Positions 8,944 through 16,822 of a stretch of DNA of 64,000 nucleotides are shown piece after piece. A program made the position numbers and the translations under genes. The stretch is from Muribaculaceae bacterium (lineage in GTDB: Bacteria; Bacteroidota; Bacteroidia; Bacteroidales; Muribaculaceae). Below the pieces are notes generated by a model. It had not been told where the DNA came from. It did no database searches and saw nothing but the letters and a program-made list of their open reading frames with translations. Each line of letters opens with the position of its first letter. Position 1 is the first letter of the stretch. The DNA lies in contig JAFYYG010000028.1 in NCBI GenBank assembly GCA_017557625.1, positions 1 to 64,000 of the forward strand, read 5' to 3'.

Positions 8944-9561
8944 TTATTTCTTTGATGCAACCTTCGTGTAGCGCTTGTTGAGTTCGTTAACCACTTCGTC
9001 GGTGACGTCGAGGTTGGGGTTCATGTATGGTGTAAAATATGATTCAGGTTGCTTAATCAATATCATATCATAGTGGTTCTGGATAGCATATTCGTTTAAG
9101 AAGTTATTAACTGAGTCCTGAATCTGTTTATGGAACTGTTGCTTCTGGATTTCGTTGCTATCCCAAAGTTTTTCGAGCTTATTATTTGCGTTTTGCTGCA
9201 TTTGCTGGTAATTCTGCATATCTTTATCCGAGGGAGGACTATTTCTATATTTCTGTTTCATAGTGTTCTCGAAATTTGCGATATCATTATTGAGGTGTAT
9301 TCTTGTCTGGTCAAAGTCATTATCAAGTTTTGTTGCCATCTCTCGAAAATCTTTGGCAAGATTATATTTCTCAAATACGGTGTCACCATCAATGTATCGT
9401 ATGTTTAATTTCCCGCTTGGGTCTAAAGGATATGCTTTTTTTAGAGCCTCTTTCTGGGGGTCGGTATTGCTTTTTTCTTGTTTGCTGCTGCAAGCTCCCA
9501 TGGTGATGATTAAAGCCATTATAATCATCATCAATTGAAATATTTTTGTCGATTTGTTCAT
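8944..9561 (-). CDS. OmpH/Skp-like lipoprotein
   Basis: A 205-residue protein of the OmpH/Skp periplasmic chaperone family. The N-terminus is a lipoprotein signal (hydrophobic stretch, then ITMGACSS, lipidated Cys near residue 24). Residues about 55-60 read YIDGDTV, followed by a long charged helical coiled coil (about 65-160) typical of the Skp tentacles, and a C-terminal MILIKQPESYFTPYMNPNLDVTDEVV, split here as MILIKQPESYF and NPNLDVTDEVV, the strand and end motif of the family. Lipidation is unusual compared with soluble Skp. It lies 41 bases downstream of a small membrane protein gene and is probably in its operon. Confidence 0.85.
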   Translation of the reverse strand: MNKSTKIFQLMMIIMALIITMGACSSKQEKSNTDPQKEALKKAYPLDPSGKLNIRYIDGDTVFEKYNLAKDFREMATKLDNDFDQTRIHLNNDIANFENTMKQKYRNSPPSDKDMQNYQQMQQNANNKLEKLWDSNEIQKQQFHKQIQDSVNNFLNEYAIQNHYDMILIKQPESYFTPYMNPNLDVTDEVVNELNKRYTKVASKK

Positions 9562-9602
9562 TTTTTATTTTAGTATATGTCGTAATTGATGGAATGAGAA
9601 AA

Positions 9603-9773
9603 TCACTTGAAGAACTCATCATCACGTGCGCATTTGATGCCACGTTTTTTCATTTCGGGATTGCCGTGAATGTGAGTGTTGGGAAAACGGCCTCCTTTGA
9701 CAAAGAAAACCTTAATTCCCAGCAAAACGACAGCGAGAAAAAGCAAAATCACAGTAAAAATGAGTATCTTCAT
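9603..9773 (-). CDS. small conserved-looking membrane protein, 56 aa
   Basis: A 56-residue open frame starting at ATG 9773 and ending TGA at 9603. The product begins MKILIFTVILLFLAVVLLGI, a single membrane helix, and continues KVFFVKGGRFPNTHIHGNP then KKRGIKCARDDEFFK, a short cytosolic or periplasmic tail with one Cys. From memory, very similar short proteins (helix followed by VFFVKGG+FPNTH) occur throughout Bacteroidales; their function is unknown to me. A -7 element lies 23 bases upstream (9797-9804) and the OmpH/Skp-like gene follows, which supports a real transcribed gene. Confidence 0.78.
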   Translation of the reverse strand: MKILIFTVILLFLAVVLLGIKVFFVKGGRFPNTHIHGNPEMKKRGIKCARDDEFFK

Positions 9774-9796
9774 GGGTTTTATCTCAAAAATGCGTG

Positions 9797-9804
9797 CAAA
9801 TTTA
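9797..9804 (-). promoter_or_regulatory. -7 element (TAAATTTG) for small membrane protein and OmpH-like gene
   Basis: CAAATTTA on the plus strand reads TAAATTTG on the coding strand, 23 bases before the ATG at 9773. Confidence 0.65.
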
Positions 9805-9935
9805 AAAAAGGTTTCTGATAAATTGCTGATTATTTAAAAAAAAATTGTAATTTAGCGGTGGCAAAAAGTCTGATTTAACAATTATTTCGTAACAACTATT
9901 TTAACTAATAATTTTTATTAACAAATTAACTTACT

Positions 9936-11414
9936 ATGACAATTAAAGATTTGAAACCACAGGCAGTGTGGTCTATATTTGACGAGATCACCAAGGTTCC
10001 CCGTCCATCGGGCAACGAAGAAGGCAAGTTAGACAAAATCCGCGCATGGCTCGTGGACTTCGCCAAGAAACACAATCTGGAACACAAGATTGACAAGACC
10101 GGTAACGTGGCAATCTTTAGGCCAGCAGCCCCCGGCTACGAGAAATGCAAGGGCATCGTGCTGCAAGGCCACATGGACATGGTAGCCGAGAAAGGTCCCG
10201 GTTCTAACCACAACTTCGACACCGACCCCATCGAGACCATCATTGACGGTGATTGGGTTCGCGCCAACAACACCACTCTTGGAGCCGACGACGGCATGGG
10301 ACTCGCCATTGCACTTGCTGCATTAATCGAGCCGAAGCTCAAGTGTGGTCCACTCGAGGCGCTTGCTACCGTTGACGAGGAGACAGGACTCACTGGTGCC
10401 AGCAATATTGAGGCCGATATGCTCGTGGGTGATTATCTTCTCAATCTCGACGAGGAGGAAGATGGCGTGATCACAATGGGTTGTGCCGGTGGTTTGGTGA
10501 GCGTCTTCAAGTTCAACTACAAACCCAAGGCTGCTCCCAAGAATCGCATCTACTTCGAGATCAAGTTTGAGCACTTCCACGGCGGTCACAGTGGTGCCGA
10601 TATTCACCTGGGATATGCTACTACCACCAAACTCAGCAGCCGCCTGCTGTGGAACATCGGTGCCGAGATGGACTATGTGCTTGCAAGCATCGACGCTGGC
10701 AACCTGCACAATGCTATCGCCCATGCCGCTACCGTTGTTGTGGGCATCAAGCCTGAGGACAAGGAGAAGCTGAGCGTCGTTCTCAATACTTTCATTGCTG
10801 ATGTGAAGAACGAGTACAAGCGCACCGAGCCCAAGATGGAAATCACCTGCAAGAGCATCGACGTTCCCGAGACTATTATTGACACCGACACTGCACGCAG
10901 GGTTGTTGATGCAGTCTATGCCGCTCCTCACGGCATCGCCGCCATGAGCATGGAAGTTCCCGGACTTGTTGAGACCTCGACCAACCTCGCCAGCGTTAAG
11001 ATGCGCGAGGGCAACCAGATTGTTGTCGAGATGTTCCACCGCTCATCGCTCGAGAGTGGCAAGTATGACCTAACCCACAAGTGCGAGACTGTATTCCGTT
11101 TGGCTGGCGCCAACGAGATTATCAGCGAGGGTGGATACCAGGGATGGGAGCCCATCGCCGACAGTCACCTCCTCACCGTAGCACAAGAGCAATGGGAGAA
11201 GCTCTTTGGTGTTAAGCCCGAGGTTAGGGCCATCCATGCCGGTCTTGAGTGCGGTCTGTTCCTGAAGGCACGTCCCGACATGGAAATGATTTCTTTCGGC
11301 CCCACACTGCGCGATGTGCACTCACCAGCCGAGCGCTGTCACATCCCCGCTGTGGAGAAGGCATGGAAGCAAGTTCAGGCCATCCTCAAGGCCCTTGCCG
11401 AGGAGAGCAAGTGA
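9936..11414 (+). CDS. pepD: aminoacyl-histidine dipeptidase (M20C)
   Basis: A 492-residue cytosolic zinc dipeptidase of the PepD/cytosol nonspecific dipeptidase family, which hydrolyses Xaa-His and many other dipeptides. Metal and catalytic motifs are in order: GHMDMVAEKG (about residue 80), ADDGMGLA (about 117), DEETGLTGA (about 146), LDEEEDG (about 172), and the final His in SPAERCHIPA. The dimerisation or lid domain lies at about 200-380. Length matches PepD. The gene is single; upstream 162 bases are AT-rich and I see no clear TAnnTTTG element there. Confidence 0.95.
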   Translation: MTIKDLKPQAVWSIFDEITKVPRPSGNEEGKLDKIRAWLVDFAKKHNLEHKIDKTGNVAIFRPAAPGYEKCKGIVLQGHMDMVAEKGPGSNHNFDTDPIETIIDGDWVRANNTTLGADDGMGLAIALAALIEPKLKCGPLEALATVDEETGLTGASNIEADMLVGDYLLNLDEEEDGVITMGCAGGLVSVFKFNYKPKAAPKNRIYFEIKFEHFHGGHSGADIHLGYATTTKLSSRLLWNIGAEMDYVLASIDAGNLHNAIAHAATVVVGIKPEDKEKLSVVLNTFIADVKNEYKRTEPKMEITCKSIDVPETIIDTDTARRVVDAVYAAPHGIAAMSMEVPGLVETSTNLASVKMREGNQIVVEMFHRSSLESGKYDLTHKCETVFRLAGANEIISEGGYQGWEPIADSHLLTVAQEQWEKLFGVKPEVRAIHAGLECGLFLKARPDMEMISFGPTLRDVHSPAERCHIPAVEKAWKQVQAILKALAEESK

Positions 11415-11450
11415 TTTTGCTCACACTGACTTGTAAATAATAAAAAGATG

Positions 11451-11475
11451 GTGTGTCAGATTTATTTTGACACAC
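11451..11475 (+). terminator. possible terminator of pepD
   Basis: Inverted repeat GTGTGTCA (11451-11458) and TGACACAC (11468-11475). There is no T-run after it, so termination is uncertain. Confidence 0.4.
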
Positions 11476-11536
11476 TCTCAATGTGTTTGGATAAAAAGGC
11501 TCAAGTAATCCACTCACATCACACTTATCAAAAGCC

Positions 11537-11781
11537 AAAAGATGCTACCGTGCGAGAAGCGCAGTAGCATCCTTTTATGATAAAGCCACATCAAAGGGAT
11601 GTGATGAAACTCCGATAAATACAGGATTTGAGGGTATCCAAGTCTTTGTAATCCTCCGGTCGCGAAGACACCACGAGTGGTTGAGGCCCGCCATCGACGA
11701 GAATACTTTTCTCGGCATTTCATGAAAAATTTGAAGAGTATCCCAATCAGCTTTGATGCGGCATTTTTTCGATGATCTCTG
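11537..11781 (-). ncRNA. Bacteroidales-1 type small RNA
   Basis: A self-contained minus-strand unit of about 245 bases just downstream of rplT. It has its own promoter (-7 at 11788-11795, -33 at 11816-11819, spacing 20) and its own terminator (11541-11571). The Bacteroidales-1 RNA motif was described as a Bacteroidales-only RNA lying almost always downstream of the L20 gene, with a Bacteroidota promoter at one end and a terminator at the other, and as resembling 6S RNA; location, ends and size all fit. The sequence is GC-richer than the flanking spacer. Assignment rests on position and architecture, as I cannot run a covariance model. Confidence 0.8.
11541..11571 (-). terminator. terminator of the Bacteroidales-1 type RNA
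   Basis: GATGCTAC (11541-11548) pairs with GTAGCATC (11564-11571); on the minus strand the hairpin is followed by TTTTGGCTTTT. Confidence 0.8.
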
Positions 11782-11787
11782 TGATTG

Positions 11788-11795
11788 CAAAATTA
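11788..11795 (-). promoter_or_regulatory. promoter of the Bacteroidales-1 type RNA
   Basis: -7 TAATTTTG (plus-strand CAAAATTA) with -33 TTTG (plus-strand CAAA at 11816-11819) exactly 20 bases upstream, a full consensus match. Confidence 0.85.
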
Positions 11796-11848
11796 GCACC
11801 AAAAGAAATAATCTCCAAATTTTTCGGCATTTTTTTTACAAAAAAGCA

Positions 11849-11886
11849 AAAAAAATGAACTTCATCTCGTGAGAGAGAGGAAGTCC
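11849..11886 (-). terminator. terminator of the thrS-infC-infC2-rpmI-rplT operon
   Basis: On the minus strand GGACTTC (11886-11880) pairs with GAAGTTC (11863-11857), with a further near-perfect inner stem CTCTC/GAGAT, followed by a run of Ts. It lies 57 bases after the rplT stop and just before the small RNA promoter, so the RNA is not simply operon read-through. Confidence 0.85.
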
Positions 11887-11942
11887 ATCTTTTTTGAGGT
11901 AAGTTTTACTCGCGGTTGTTGCTCGTTACGGTAATATCTATA

Positions 11943-12296
11943 TTACTGAGCGTTCTTAGCCTTCTCGACGATAGCCTTGAAAGCTTCTGGGTTGTTCATG
12001 GCCAGGTCGGCGAGCACCTTGCGGTTGATCTCGATACCCGACTTGTGAATCAAGCCCATCAACTTAGAGTAAGAAAGGTCCTCCAGGCGTGCGGCAGCGT
12101 TGATACGCTGAATCCACAGTGCGCGGAAGTTACGTTTCTTGTTCTTACGGTCACGATAAGCATAGGTCAAACCTTTTTCCCAAGTGTTCTTGGCAACGGT
12201 CCAGACGTTTTTGCGTGCGCCGAAATAACCTCTTGTAAGTTTAAGAATCTTTTTACGTTTTGCTCTTGAAGCAACGTGATTTACTGATCTTGGCAT
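11943..12296 (-). CDS. rplT: 50S ribosomal protein L20
   Basis: A 117-residue 50S subunit protein that binds 23S rRNA and is needed for early assembly; in other bacteria it also represses its own operon. The N-terminal basic segment [19 protein letters not shown] and the globular part ([20 protein letters not shown], split as [10 protein letters not shown] and [26 protein letters not shown]) are standard, and the length is normal. Last gene of the translation operon, 135 bases after rpmI; that spacer contains a GCAGC/GCTGC hairpin on the mRNA strand. Confidence 0.99.
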   Translation of the reverse strand: MPRSVNHVASRAKRKKILKLTRGYFGARKNVWTVAKNTWEKGLTYAYRDRKNKKRNFRALWIQRINAAARLEDLSYSKLMGLIHKSGIEINRKVLADLAMNNPEAFKAIVEKAKNAQ

Positions 12297-12431
12297 TTTT
12301 TTAAATGAATTGTGAACGTTAGCGGCAGCACTAGCTGCTCTTTTGTGCTAAACATTCGGTTAATAAAAATGATAAAAAATCTCTTTGTTGATTAAAAGTG
12401 TGTAGAAACTTTACTTGGATTGTCCGTTGAA

Positions 12432-12629
12432 TTATTTCTTAACGAGCAACTCGCGAATAGAGTTGAGGTTAGCTTTGTCAACGATGCTCACCTTGGTGAG
12501 GTTTCTCTTCTGCTTCTTGGTCTTCTTTGTCAAGATGTGACTCTTGTAAGCATGCTTTCTTTTAATCTTCCCTGTTCCGGTAAAGGTGAACCTTTTTTTG
12601 GCACCGGAATTAGTCTTAACTTTTGGCAT
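12432..12629 (-). CDS. rpmI: 50S ribosomal protein L35
   Basis: A 65-residue basic 50S protein, [20 protein letters not shown] onwards with the family's [14 protein letters not shown] core. Length and start are standard. It lies between infC2 and rplT in the conserved infC-rpmI-rplT order. The 132-base spacer upstream holds a GC-rich hairpin that could be a ribosomal-protein leader (12668-12698). Confidence 0.98.
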   Translation of the reverse strand: MPKVKTNSGAKKRFTFTGTGKIKRKHAYKSHILTKKTKKQKRNLTKVSIVDKANLNSIRELLVKK

Positions 12630-12667
12630 TTTTGAAATTGTTTTTAAAAAAATTATTATTAATCAAA

Positions 12668-12698
12668 GGGACTAGGCACTTACCAAGCCTAATGCCCC
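12668..12698 (-). promoter_or_regulatory. hairpin between infC2 and rpmI, possible r-protein leader
   Basis: On the mRNA strand GGGGCATTAGGC can pair with GCCTAGTCCC across the loop TTGGTAAGT, ending 38 bases before the rpmI ATG. L20 leaders in this place control rpmI-rplT in other phyla; that this one does is inference. Confidence 0.45.
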
Positions 12699-12761
12699 AT
12701 TTTCTTTATCAATTATAAAGGCTTTGTCTAATTAAGAGCTTAGCCTTGAAATGCAGAAATG

Positions 12762-13340
12762 TCAATTTGTGGCCTCTGCTGCCTTGATTGCTGATGCTTC
12801 TTTAGACCTTTCAGCATTCTTATTTTTAGATGTCTGTTTCTTTGGTGACAGCATGATAGTCATGCGTCTTCCTTCAAGTACTGGCATCTTGTCAACCTTA
12901 GCATAGTCCTCAAGGTCGTTGGCGAACCTGAGCAGCAACTTTTCGCCTTGTTCCTTGAAGAGAATGGAGCGGCCTCTGAAATAAACGTAGGATTTCACTT
13001 TTGCTCCTTTCTTAAGGAAACCGATAGCGTGCTCGAGTTTGAATTTGTAGTCATGCTCATCGGTTTGAGGTCCGAACCTGATTTCTTTGACTTTCACTCT
13101 CGTTGTTCTCGGTCCGTTCCTTGAGTTTCTTCTCCTCTGTTGGTACTGGAACTTTTGGTAATCCATCACTTTGCACACTGGTGGATTGACCATTGGGGCA
13201 ATCTCGATCAAGTCAAGTTCAAGTTCATCGGCAATCCTGAGAGCCTCGGAGATAGGGTAGATACCCTCTTCCACATTGTCACCCACAAGTCGTACTTCGG
13301 AAGCACGGATTTCGTCGTTGATGGCGAGGTCTTCTCTCAT
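12762..13340 (-). CDS. infC: translation initiation factor IF-3, second tandem copy
   Basis: A 192-residue complete IF3 homologue. The N-domain ([20 protein letters not shown] about residues 4-23, through [14 protein letters not shown]) and the C-domain ([15 protein letters not shown] about 88 on, through [15 protein letters not shown]) are both intact. By eye it differs from the preceding infC at roughly 30 of 167 aligned positions, and most changes are in the interdomain linker ([15 protein letters not shown] here, [15 protein letters not shown] there). It lacks the first copy's basic N-terminal extension and has its own tail ending AIKAAEATN. Its ATG overlaps the stop of the first copy by 4 bases (ATGA), so the two are translationally coupled. 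Both copies look functional. Confidence 0.93.
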   Translation of the reverse strand: MREDLAINDEIRASEVRLVGDNVEEGIYPISEALRIADELELDLIEIAPMVNPPVCKVMDYQKFQYQQRRRNSRNGPRTTRVKVKEIRFGPQTDEHDYKFKLEHAIGFLKKGAKVKSYVYFRGRSILFKEQGEKLLLRFANDLEDYAKVDKMPVLEGRRMTIMLSPKKQTSKNKNAERSKEASAIKAAEATN

Positions 13341-14035
13341 TCTTGTGCCTTTTCGTCAGAAGTTGTGGCTTCGGTTGTTGGCGCTAGTACGTTAGCGTTA
13401 TCATCGCGAGGAGCCTCTTTCTTCTTCGATGTCTGCTTTTTGGGCGATAGCATGATAGTCATGCGCTTGCCTTCAAGAACAGGCATCTGGTCAACTTTTG
13501 CGTAGTCTTCCAGGTCGTTGGCAAACCTTAGCAGCAGCACTTCGCCTTGTTCCTTGAAGAGGATTGAGCGGCCTTTAAAGAACACATAGCTCTTCACTTT
13601 GGCGCCTTCTTTCAAGAATCCGATAGCATGCTTTAGCTTGAAGTTGTAGTCATGCTCATCGGTCTGTGGTCCGAATCTTATCTCCTTGACAACAACCTTA
13701 GTAGCCTTAGCCTTCTGCTCCTTGAGTTTCTTCTTCTGCTGGAACTGATACTTCTGGTAATCCATCACCTTACACACGGGAGGATTAGCCATAGGAGCAA
13801 TCTCGATGAGGTCCAGTTCAAGTTCCTCAGCAATCTTGAGTGCTTTGAGGATAGGGTAGATGCCCTCTTCCACATTGTCACCCACAAGTCGCACTTCGGG
13901 AGCACGGATTTCGTCGTTGATGGCGAGCTCTTCTTTTTGCTGCTTGCCACCCCTCTGGTTACGGTTGTTTTTTCCCTTGTTGGGACCACCGTTCATTGGC
14001 TTTTTAGGGCCACTCCAATAAGGTTTTTTCTGCAT
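13337..14035 (-). CDS. infC: translation initiation factor IF-3
   Basis: A 232-residue IF3, the factor that keeps 30S subunits free and checks start codons and initiator tRNA. Residues 1-35 are a Lys/Asn/Gly/Gln-rich extension ([20 protein letters not shown] and on). The IF3 N-domain (about 37-105), linker and C-domain (about 115-205) follow, with standard motifs [14 protein letters not shown] and [14 protein letters not shown], then an acidic or polar tail. It starts with ATG, 9 bases after thrS. This is the copy in the usual thrS-infC position; a second infC follows with a 4-base overlap. Confidence 0.97.
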   Translation of the reverse strand: MQKKPYWSGPKKPMNGGPNKGKNNRNQRGGKQQKEELAINDEIRAPEVRLVGDNVEEGIYPILKALKIAEELELDLIEIAPMANPPVCKVMDYQKYQFQQKKKLKEQKAKATKVVVKEIRFGPQTDEHDYNFKLKHAIGFLKEGAKVKSYVFFKGRSILFKEQGEVLLLRFANDLEDYAKVDQMPVLEGKRMTIMLSPKKQTSKKKEAPRDDNANVLAPTTEATTSDEKAQE

Positions 14036-14044
14036 TCAGTAATA

Positions 14045-15979
14045 TTATAAGTTTATCATTTCGTTCACTTCTTGAGTGATTTCGGCTGCAAAGGTAGTAA
14101 TTTTTTCTGAACCTTTATCAATTCCGCCCTGTTTTCTTACCGAAACTTCTTCATTTGCAGCTTCTTTTTCACCAACAATGAGCAAATATGGTATTCTCTT
14201 GAGTTCATTGTCGCGAATTTTCTTGCCTATTTTCTCATTTCGGTCGTCGATGATGGTGCGCACATCGGCATCGTTGAGAACTTGAGCCACATGCTTAGCA
14301 TACTCGTTGTACTTCTCGCTGATGGGAAGAACTACCACCTGTTCAGGAGCGAGCCACAATGGCAGCTTGCCTGCGGTGTGCTCAAGCAGCACAGCCACAA
14401 AACGCTCGAGCGAGCCAAATGGCGCGCGGTGAATCATGATGGGACGGTGCTTGGCGTTGTCGCTGCCAGTGTATTCCAGCTCGAAGCGCTCGGGCAAGTT
14501 GTAGTCAACCTGGATTGTTCCCAATTGCCAGCGACGGCCCAGCGCGTCTTTCACCATGAAGTCGAGCTTGGGGCCATAGAATGCAGCCTCGCCTTCTACC
14601 TGCTTTGCGGGAAGTCCTTTCTCCTCGCAAGCCTCTACAATGGCGCGCTCGGCACGCTCCCAGTTCTCATCGGTGCCCACATATTTCTCTTTGTTGTTGG
14701 GGTCGCGAAGCGAGATTTGTGCCTCATACTCAAAGCCAAACACTCCGAGGATGTAGTTGATGATGTCCATCACGTTCAGGAATTCCTGCTTGAGCTGCTC
14801 GGGGGTGCAGAACAGGTGGGCATCGTCTTGGGTGAACGAGCGCACGCGGGTCAAGCCGTGAAGTTCGCCGCTCTGCTCATAGCGATACACAGTACCGAAC
14901 TCAGCGAAACGCAGAGGCAGGTCTTTGTAGCTGCGAGGCGCTGTGCGGTAAATCTCGCAGTGGTGAGGGCAGTTCATGGGTTTGAGCATGTATTCCTCGC
15001 CCTCCTCAGGTGTGTGGATGGGCTGGAACGAGTCCTTGCCATATTTTGCGTAATGACCGCTGGTCACATACAGGTTCTTATTGCCGATGTGAGGGGTGAT
15101 AACTTGCTCGTAGCCATATTTCTTCTGAATCTTGGCGAGGTAGTCCTGCAGACGGTTGCGCAGGGCTGCGCCCTTAGGCAGCCACAGTGGCAAGCCTTGG
15201 CCCACGCGCTGCGAGAAGGCGAAGAGCTCCATCTCCTTGCCAATCTTGCGGTGGTCACGCTTCTTGGCCTCCTCGAGAAGCACCAGATACTCGTCGAGCA
15301 TCGACTTCTTGGGGAACGAGATGCCATACACGCGCAGCATCTGCTTGCGGGTCTCGTCGCCACGCCAATAGGCACCGGCCAGTGACAGCACCTTCACTGC
15401 TTTGATGGGGGCGGTGTTGGGGATATGAGGACCGCGGCACAGGTCGGTGAACGCACCCTGGGTGTAGGTGCTGATAGTGCCGTCTTGCAGGTCATTGATA
15501 AGCTCTATTTTATATGTTTGGCCAGTGTCGCCAAAGAACTTCAGGGCATCGGCCTTTGTGATGTCGGCACGTTTCACCTCTTCTTTCTTAGCCACTAACT
15601 CTGCCATTTTCTTCTCGATTTTCGGGAAATCGGCTTGAGTAATTTCATTGTCGCCTGGGTCGATGTCGTAGTAGAAGCCGTTCTCGATGGCTGGACCGAT
15701 ACCGAACTGAACACCAGGATAAAGTTCTTGCAAAGCCTCGGCAAGTAAATGTGCCGAAGTGTGCCAGAAGGCGTGTTTGCCCTCGGGGTCGTCCCACTTG
15801 AAGAGCTTAATCTCGCCGTCGCTACAAATTGGTCGAGATATGTCCCATTCTACATCGTTGATGCTGGCGGCCAGCACGTTGCGTGCCAAACCCGAGCTGA
15901 TGCTCTCAGCAACTTGCAGTGGAGTTACCCCACTCTCATACTCTCTTACACTTCCGTCAGGAAATTTAATGTTGATCAT
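14045..15979 (-). CDS. thrS: threonyl-tRNA synthetase
   Basis: A 644-residue class II synthetase that charges tRNA-Thr. In order: TGS domain (about 1-62, [20 protein letters not shown]), the editing SAD domain with HxxxH in [13 protein letters not shown] (about 72-84) and a later Cys/His pair in [11 protein letters not shown], the catalytic core with MNCPHHC (motif 2 region, zinc Cys) and motif 3 APFGSLERF, and the anticodon-binding domain from about 540 (EQVVVLPIS). All zinc and editing residues are present. First gene of the translation operon, with a consensus promoter 64 bases upstream. No T-box is visible. Confidence 0.98.
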   Translation of the reverse strand: MINIKFPDGSVREYESGVTPLQVAESISSGLARNVLAASINDVEWDISRPICSDGEIKLFKWDDPEGKHAFWHTSAHLLAEALQELYPGVQFGIGPAIENGFYYDIDPGDNEITQADFPKIEKKMAELVAKKEEVKRADITKADALKFFGDTGQTYKIELINDLQDGTISTYTQGAFTDLCRGPHIPNTAPIKAVKVLSLAGAYWRGDETRKQMLRVYGISFPKKSMLDEYLVLLEEAKKRDHRKIGKEMELFAFSQRVGQGLPLWLPKGAALRNRLQDYLAKIQKKYGYEQVITPHIGNKNLYVTSGHYAKYGKDSFQPIHTPEEGEEYMLKPMNCPHHCEIYRTAPRSYKDLPLRFAEFGTVYRYEQSGELHGLTRVRSFTQDDAHLFCTPEQLKQEFLNVMDIINYILGVFGFEYEAQISLRDPNNKEKYVGTDENWERAERAIVEACEEKGLPAKQVEGEAAFYGPKLDFMVKDALGRRWQLGTIQVDYNLPERFELEYTGSDNAKHRPIMIHRAPFGSLERFVAVLLEHTAGKLPLWLAPEQVVVLPISEKYNEYAKHVAQVLNDADVRTIIDDRNEKIGKKIRDNELKRIPYLLIVGEKEAANEEVSVRKQGGIDKGSEKITTFAAEITQEVNEMINL

Positions 15980-16042
15980 AAATTGTTGTAAATGTTTGTG
16001 TTAATACTTGTGCCATACAAAAGCACGTTCTAAATCAAGCTG

Positions 16043-16050
16043 CAAAGATA
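16043..16050 (-). promoter_or_regulatory. promoter of the thrS translation operon
   Basis: -7 TATCTTTG (plus-strand CAAAGATA) with -33 TTG (plus-strand CAAT at 16070) 19 bases upstream. Confidence 0.8.
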
Positions 16051-16062
16051 CAAAAAAGTTTT

Positions 16063-16090
16063 CAGTTATCAATTGTCAGTCATCAGTTTT
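16063..16090. repeat. heptanucleotide array over the thrS -33 region
   Basis: Four units CAGTTAT, CAATTGT, CAGTCAT, CAGTTTT. The second unit supplies the -33 element of the thrS promoter. Confidence 0.7.
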
Positions 16091-16316
16091 TTCAAAAAAC
16101 AATGCAAAATGAGCAAAAAATCAGCAAAATGAGCTGTAAAATGCTACCGCTGCGGAGCGGATTTTTGTCATACAATTACAAACAATTAATAACAAAACAT
16201 CTAAGGAATGCTGTTTTTGTCATTTCTTGTTGTTTTTGTTTGACTGTTCTTTGCTCTAAATCACATTTTTCCCTATTCATCACTGCTTTTGACTTGCAGG
16301 TTTTATAAAAAGGCGG

Positions 16317-16324
16317 TATATTTG
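16317..16324 (+). promoter_or_regulatory. promoter of yraN
   Basis: -7 TATATTTG with TTG at 16294-16296 at a spacing of 20; ATG at 16345. Confidence 0.8.
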
Positions 16325-16344
16325 CATGAAATTATTTTTGAGTT

Positions 16345-16722
16345 ATGGCAGAACATAATTTGCTTGGCAAGGCTGGTGAGCAGGAGGCGGCGGAGTTTCT
16401 TGTGCGGCAGGGGTTTATCATCCGTGAGACGAACTGGAGACTGAACAAACTGGAGATAGACATCATCGCCCAGGAACCTGGCATGGTTCTGCACATCGTG
16501 GAGGTGAAGACTCGCGGCAGCGATGAGTACTTCGACCCTATGCGCGCCATCACAGAATCCAAAAAGCGTCACATGATAGCCTCTGCCAATGCCTATCTCA
16601 ACTATTATCAGCTCCAATGCGAGGTGCAGTATGACGTGATAATCCTCGTTGGCGAGCCTGGATTTTTCAGGTTGGAGTACTATCCCGACTTGTTTTTGCC
16701 GAAACTGAAAACGTATAGGTAG
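16345..16722 (+). CDS. yraN: YraN family (UPF0102) endonuclease-fold protein
   Basis: A 125-residue cytosolic protein of the YraN/UPF0102 family. The family has a restriction-endonuclease-like fold related to Holliday junction resolvases; its exact role is not settled. Visible signature: LGKAGEQEAAEFLVRQGF, then NWRLNKLEIDIIAQE and VLHIVEVKTRGS, giving the E-(x)-D-(x)-E-V-K metal-site pattern, all intact. Length is normal. It has its own promoter. Its stop codon (16720-16722) overlaps the first unit of a heptad array that runs on into a palindromic element. Confidence 0.9.
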   Translation: MAEHNLLGKAGEQEAAEFLVRQGFIIRETNWRLNKLEIDIIAQEPGMVLHIVEVKTRGSDEYFDPMRAITESKKRHMIASANAYLNYYQLQCEVQYDVIILVGEPGFFRLEYYPDLFLPKLKTYR

Positions 16723-16775
16723 GTTATAAGTTTTAAGTGTAAAGTGACAAGTAGGGACGAGGCGTGCCTTGTCCG
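16721..16775. repeat. heptanucleotide array running in phase into palindromic element (copy 1)
   Basis: Units AGGTTAT, AAGTTTT, AAGTGTA, AAGTGAC, AAGTAGG at 16721-16755. The palindrome GTAGGGACGAGGC GT GCCTTGTCCG at 16751-16775 starts inside the last unit, keeping the 7-base phase. Confidence 0.85.
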
Positions 16776-16822
16776 AAAGTGATAAATTATTAAATACAAA
16801 GGTTTTAATCATTTATATAAAG

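Larger units (their letters stand above)
11415..11940. other. 526-base intergenic stretch between pepD and rplT
   Basis: The stretch holds, left to right, a weak hairpin after pepD, the terminator and body of a minus-strand small RNA, that RNA's promoter, and the terminator of the rplT operon. Open frames here (11514-11723 and 11575-11802, minus) lie within the RNA and have no recognisable product. Confidence 0.7.
15980..16344. other. 365-base gap between divergent thrS and yraN
   Basis: Contains the thrS promoter (16043-16050), a heptad array over its -33 region, a CCGCT/AGCGG hairpin at about 16148-16161 followed by ATTTTTG, and the yraN promoter (16317-16324). No open frame with a recognisable product. 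Confidence 0.6.

Noticed and set aside
11575-11802. 75-residue protein-coding frame
   Set aside because: Lies wholly within the Bacteroidales-1 type RNA, overlaps its promoter and shows no recognisable protein features.
11849-11900. RNase P RNA (GAGGAAGTCC-like sequence)
   Set aside because: The match to the GAGGAAAGTCC core is partial and there is no other P RNA core; the bases form the operon terminator.
12762-13340. Second infC as a pseudogene
   Set aside because: Full length, both domains intact, conserved motifs, and coupled to the first copy.
15980-16100. T-box or other riboswitch upstream of thrS
   Set aside because: The mRNA leader is only about 55 bases from the consensus promoter and has no T-box sequence or long stem.
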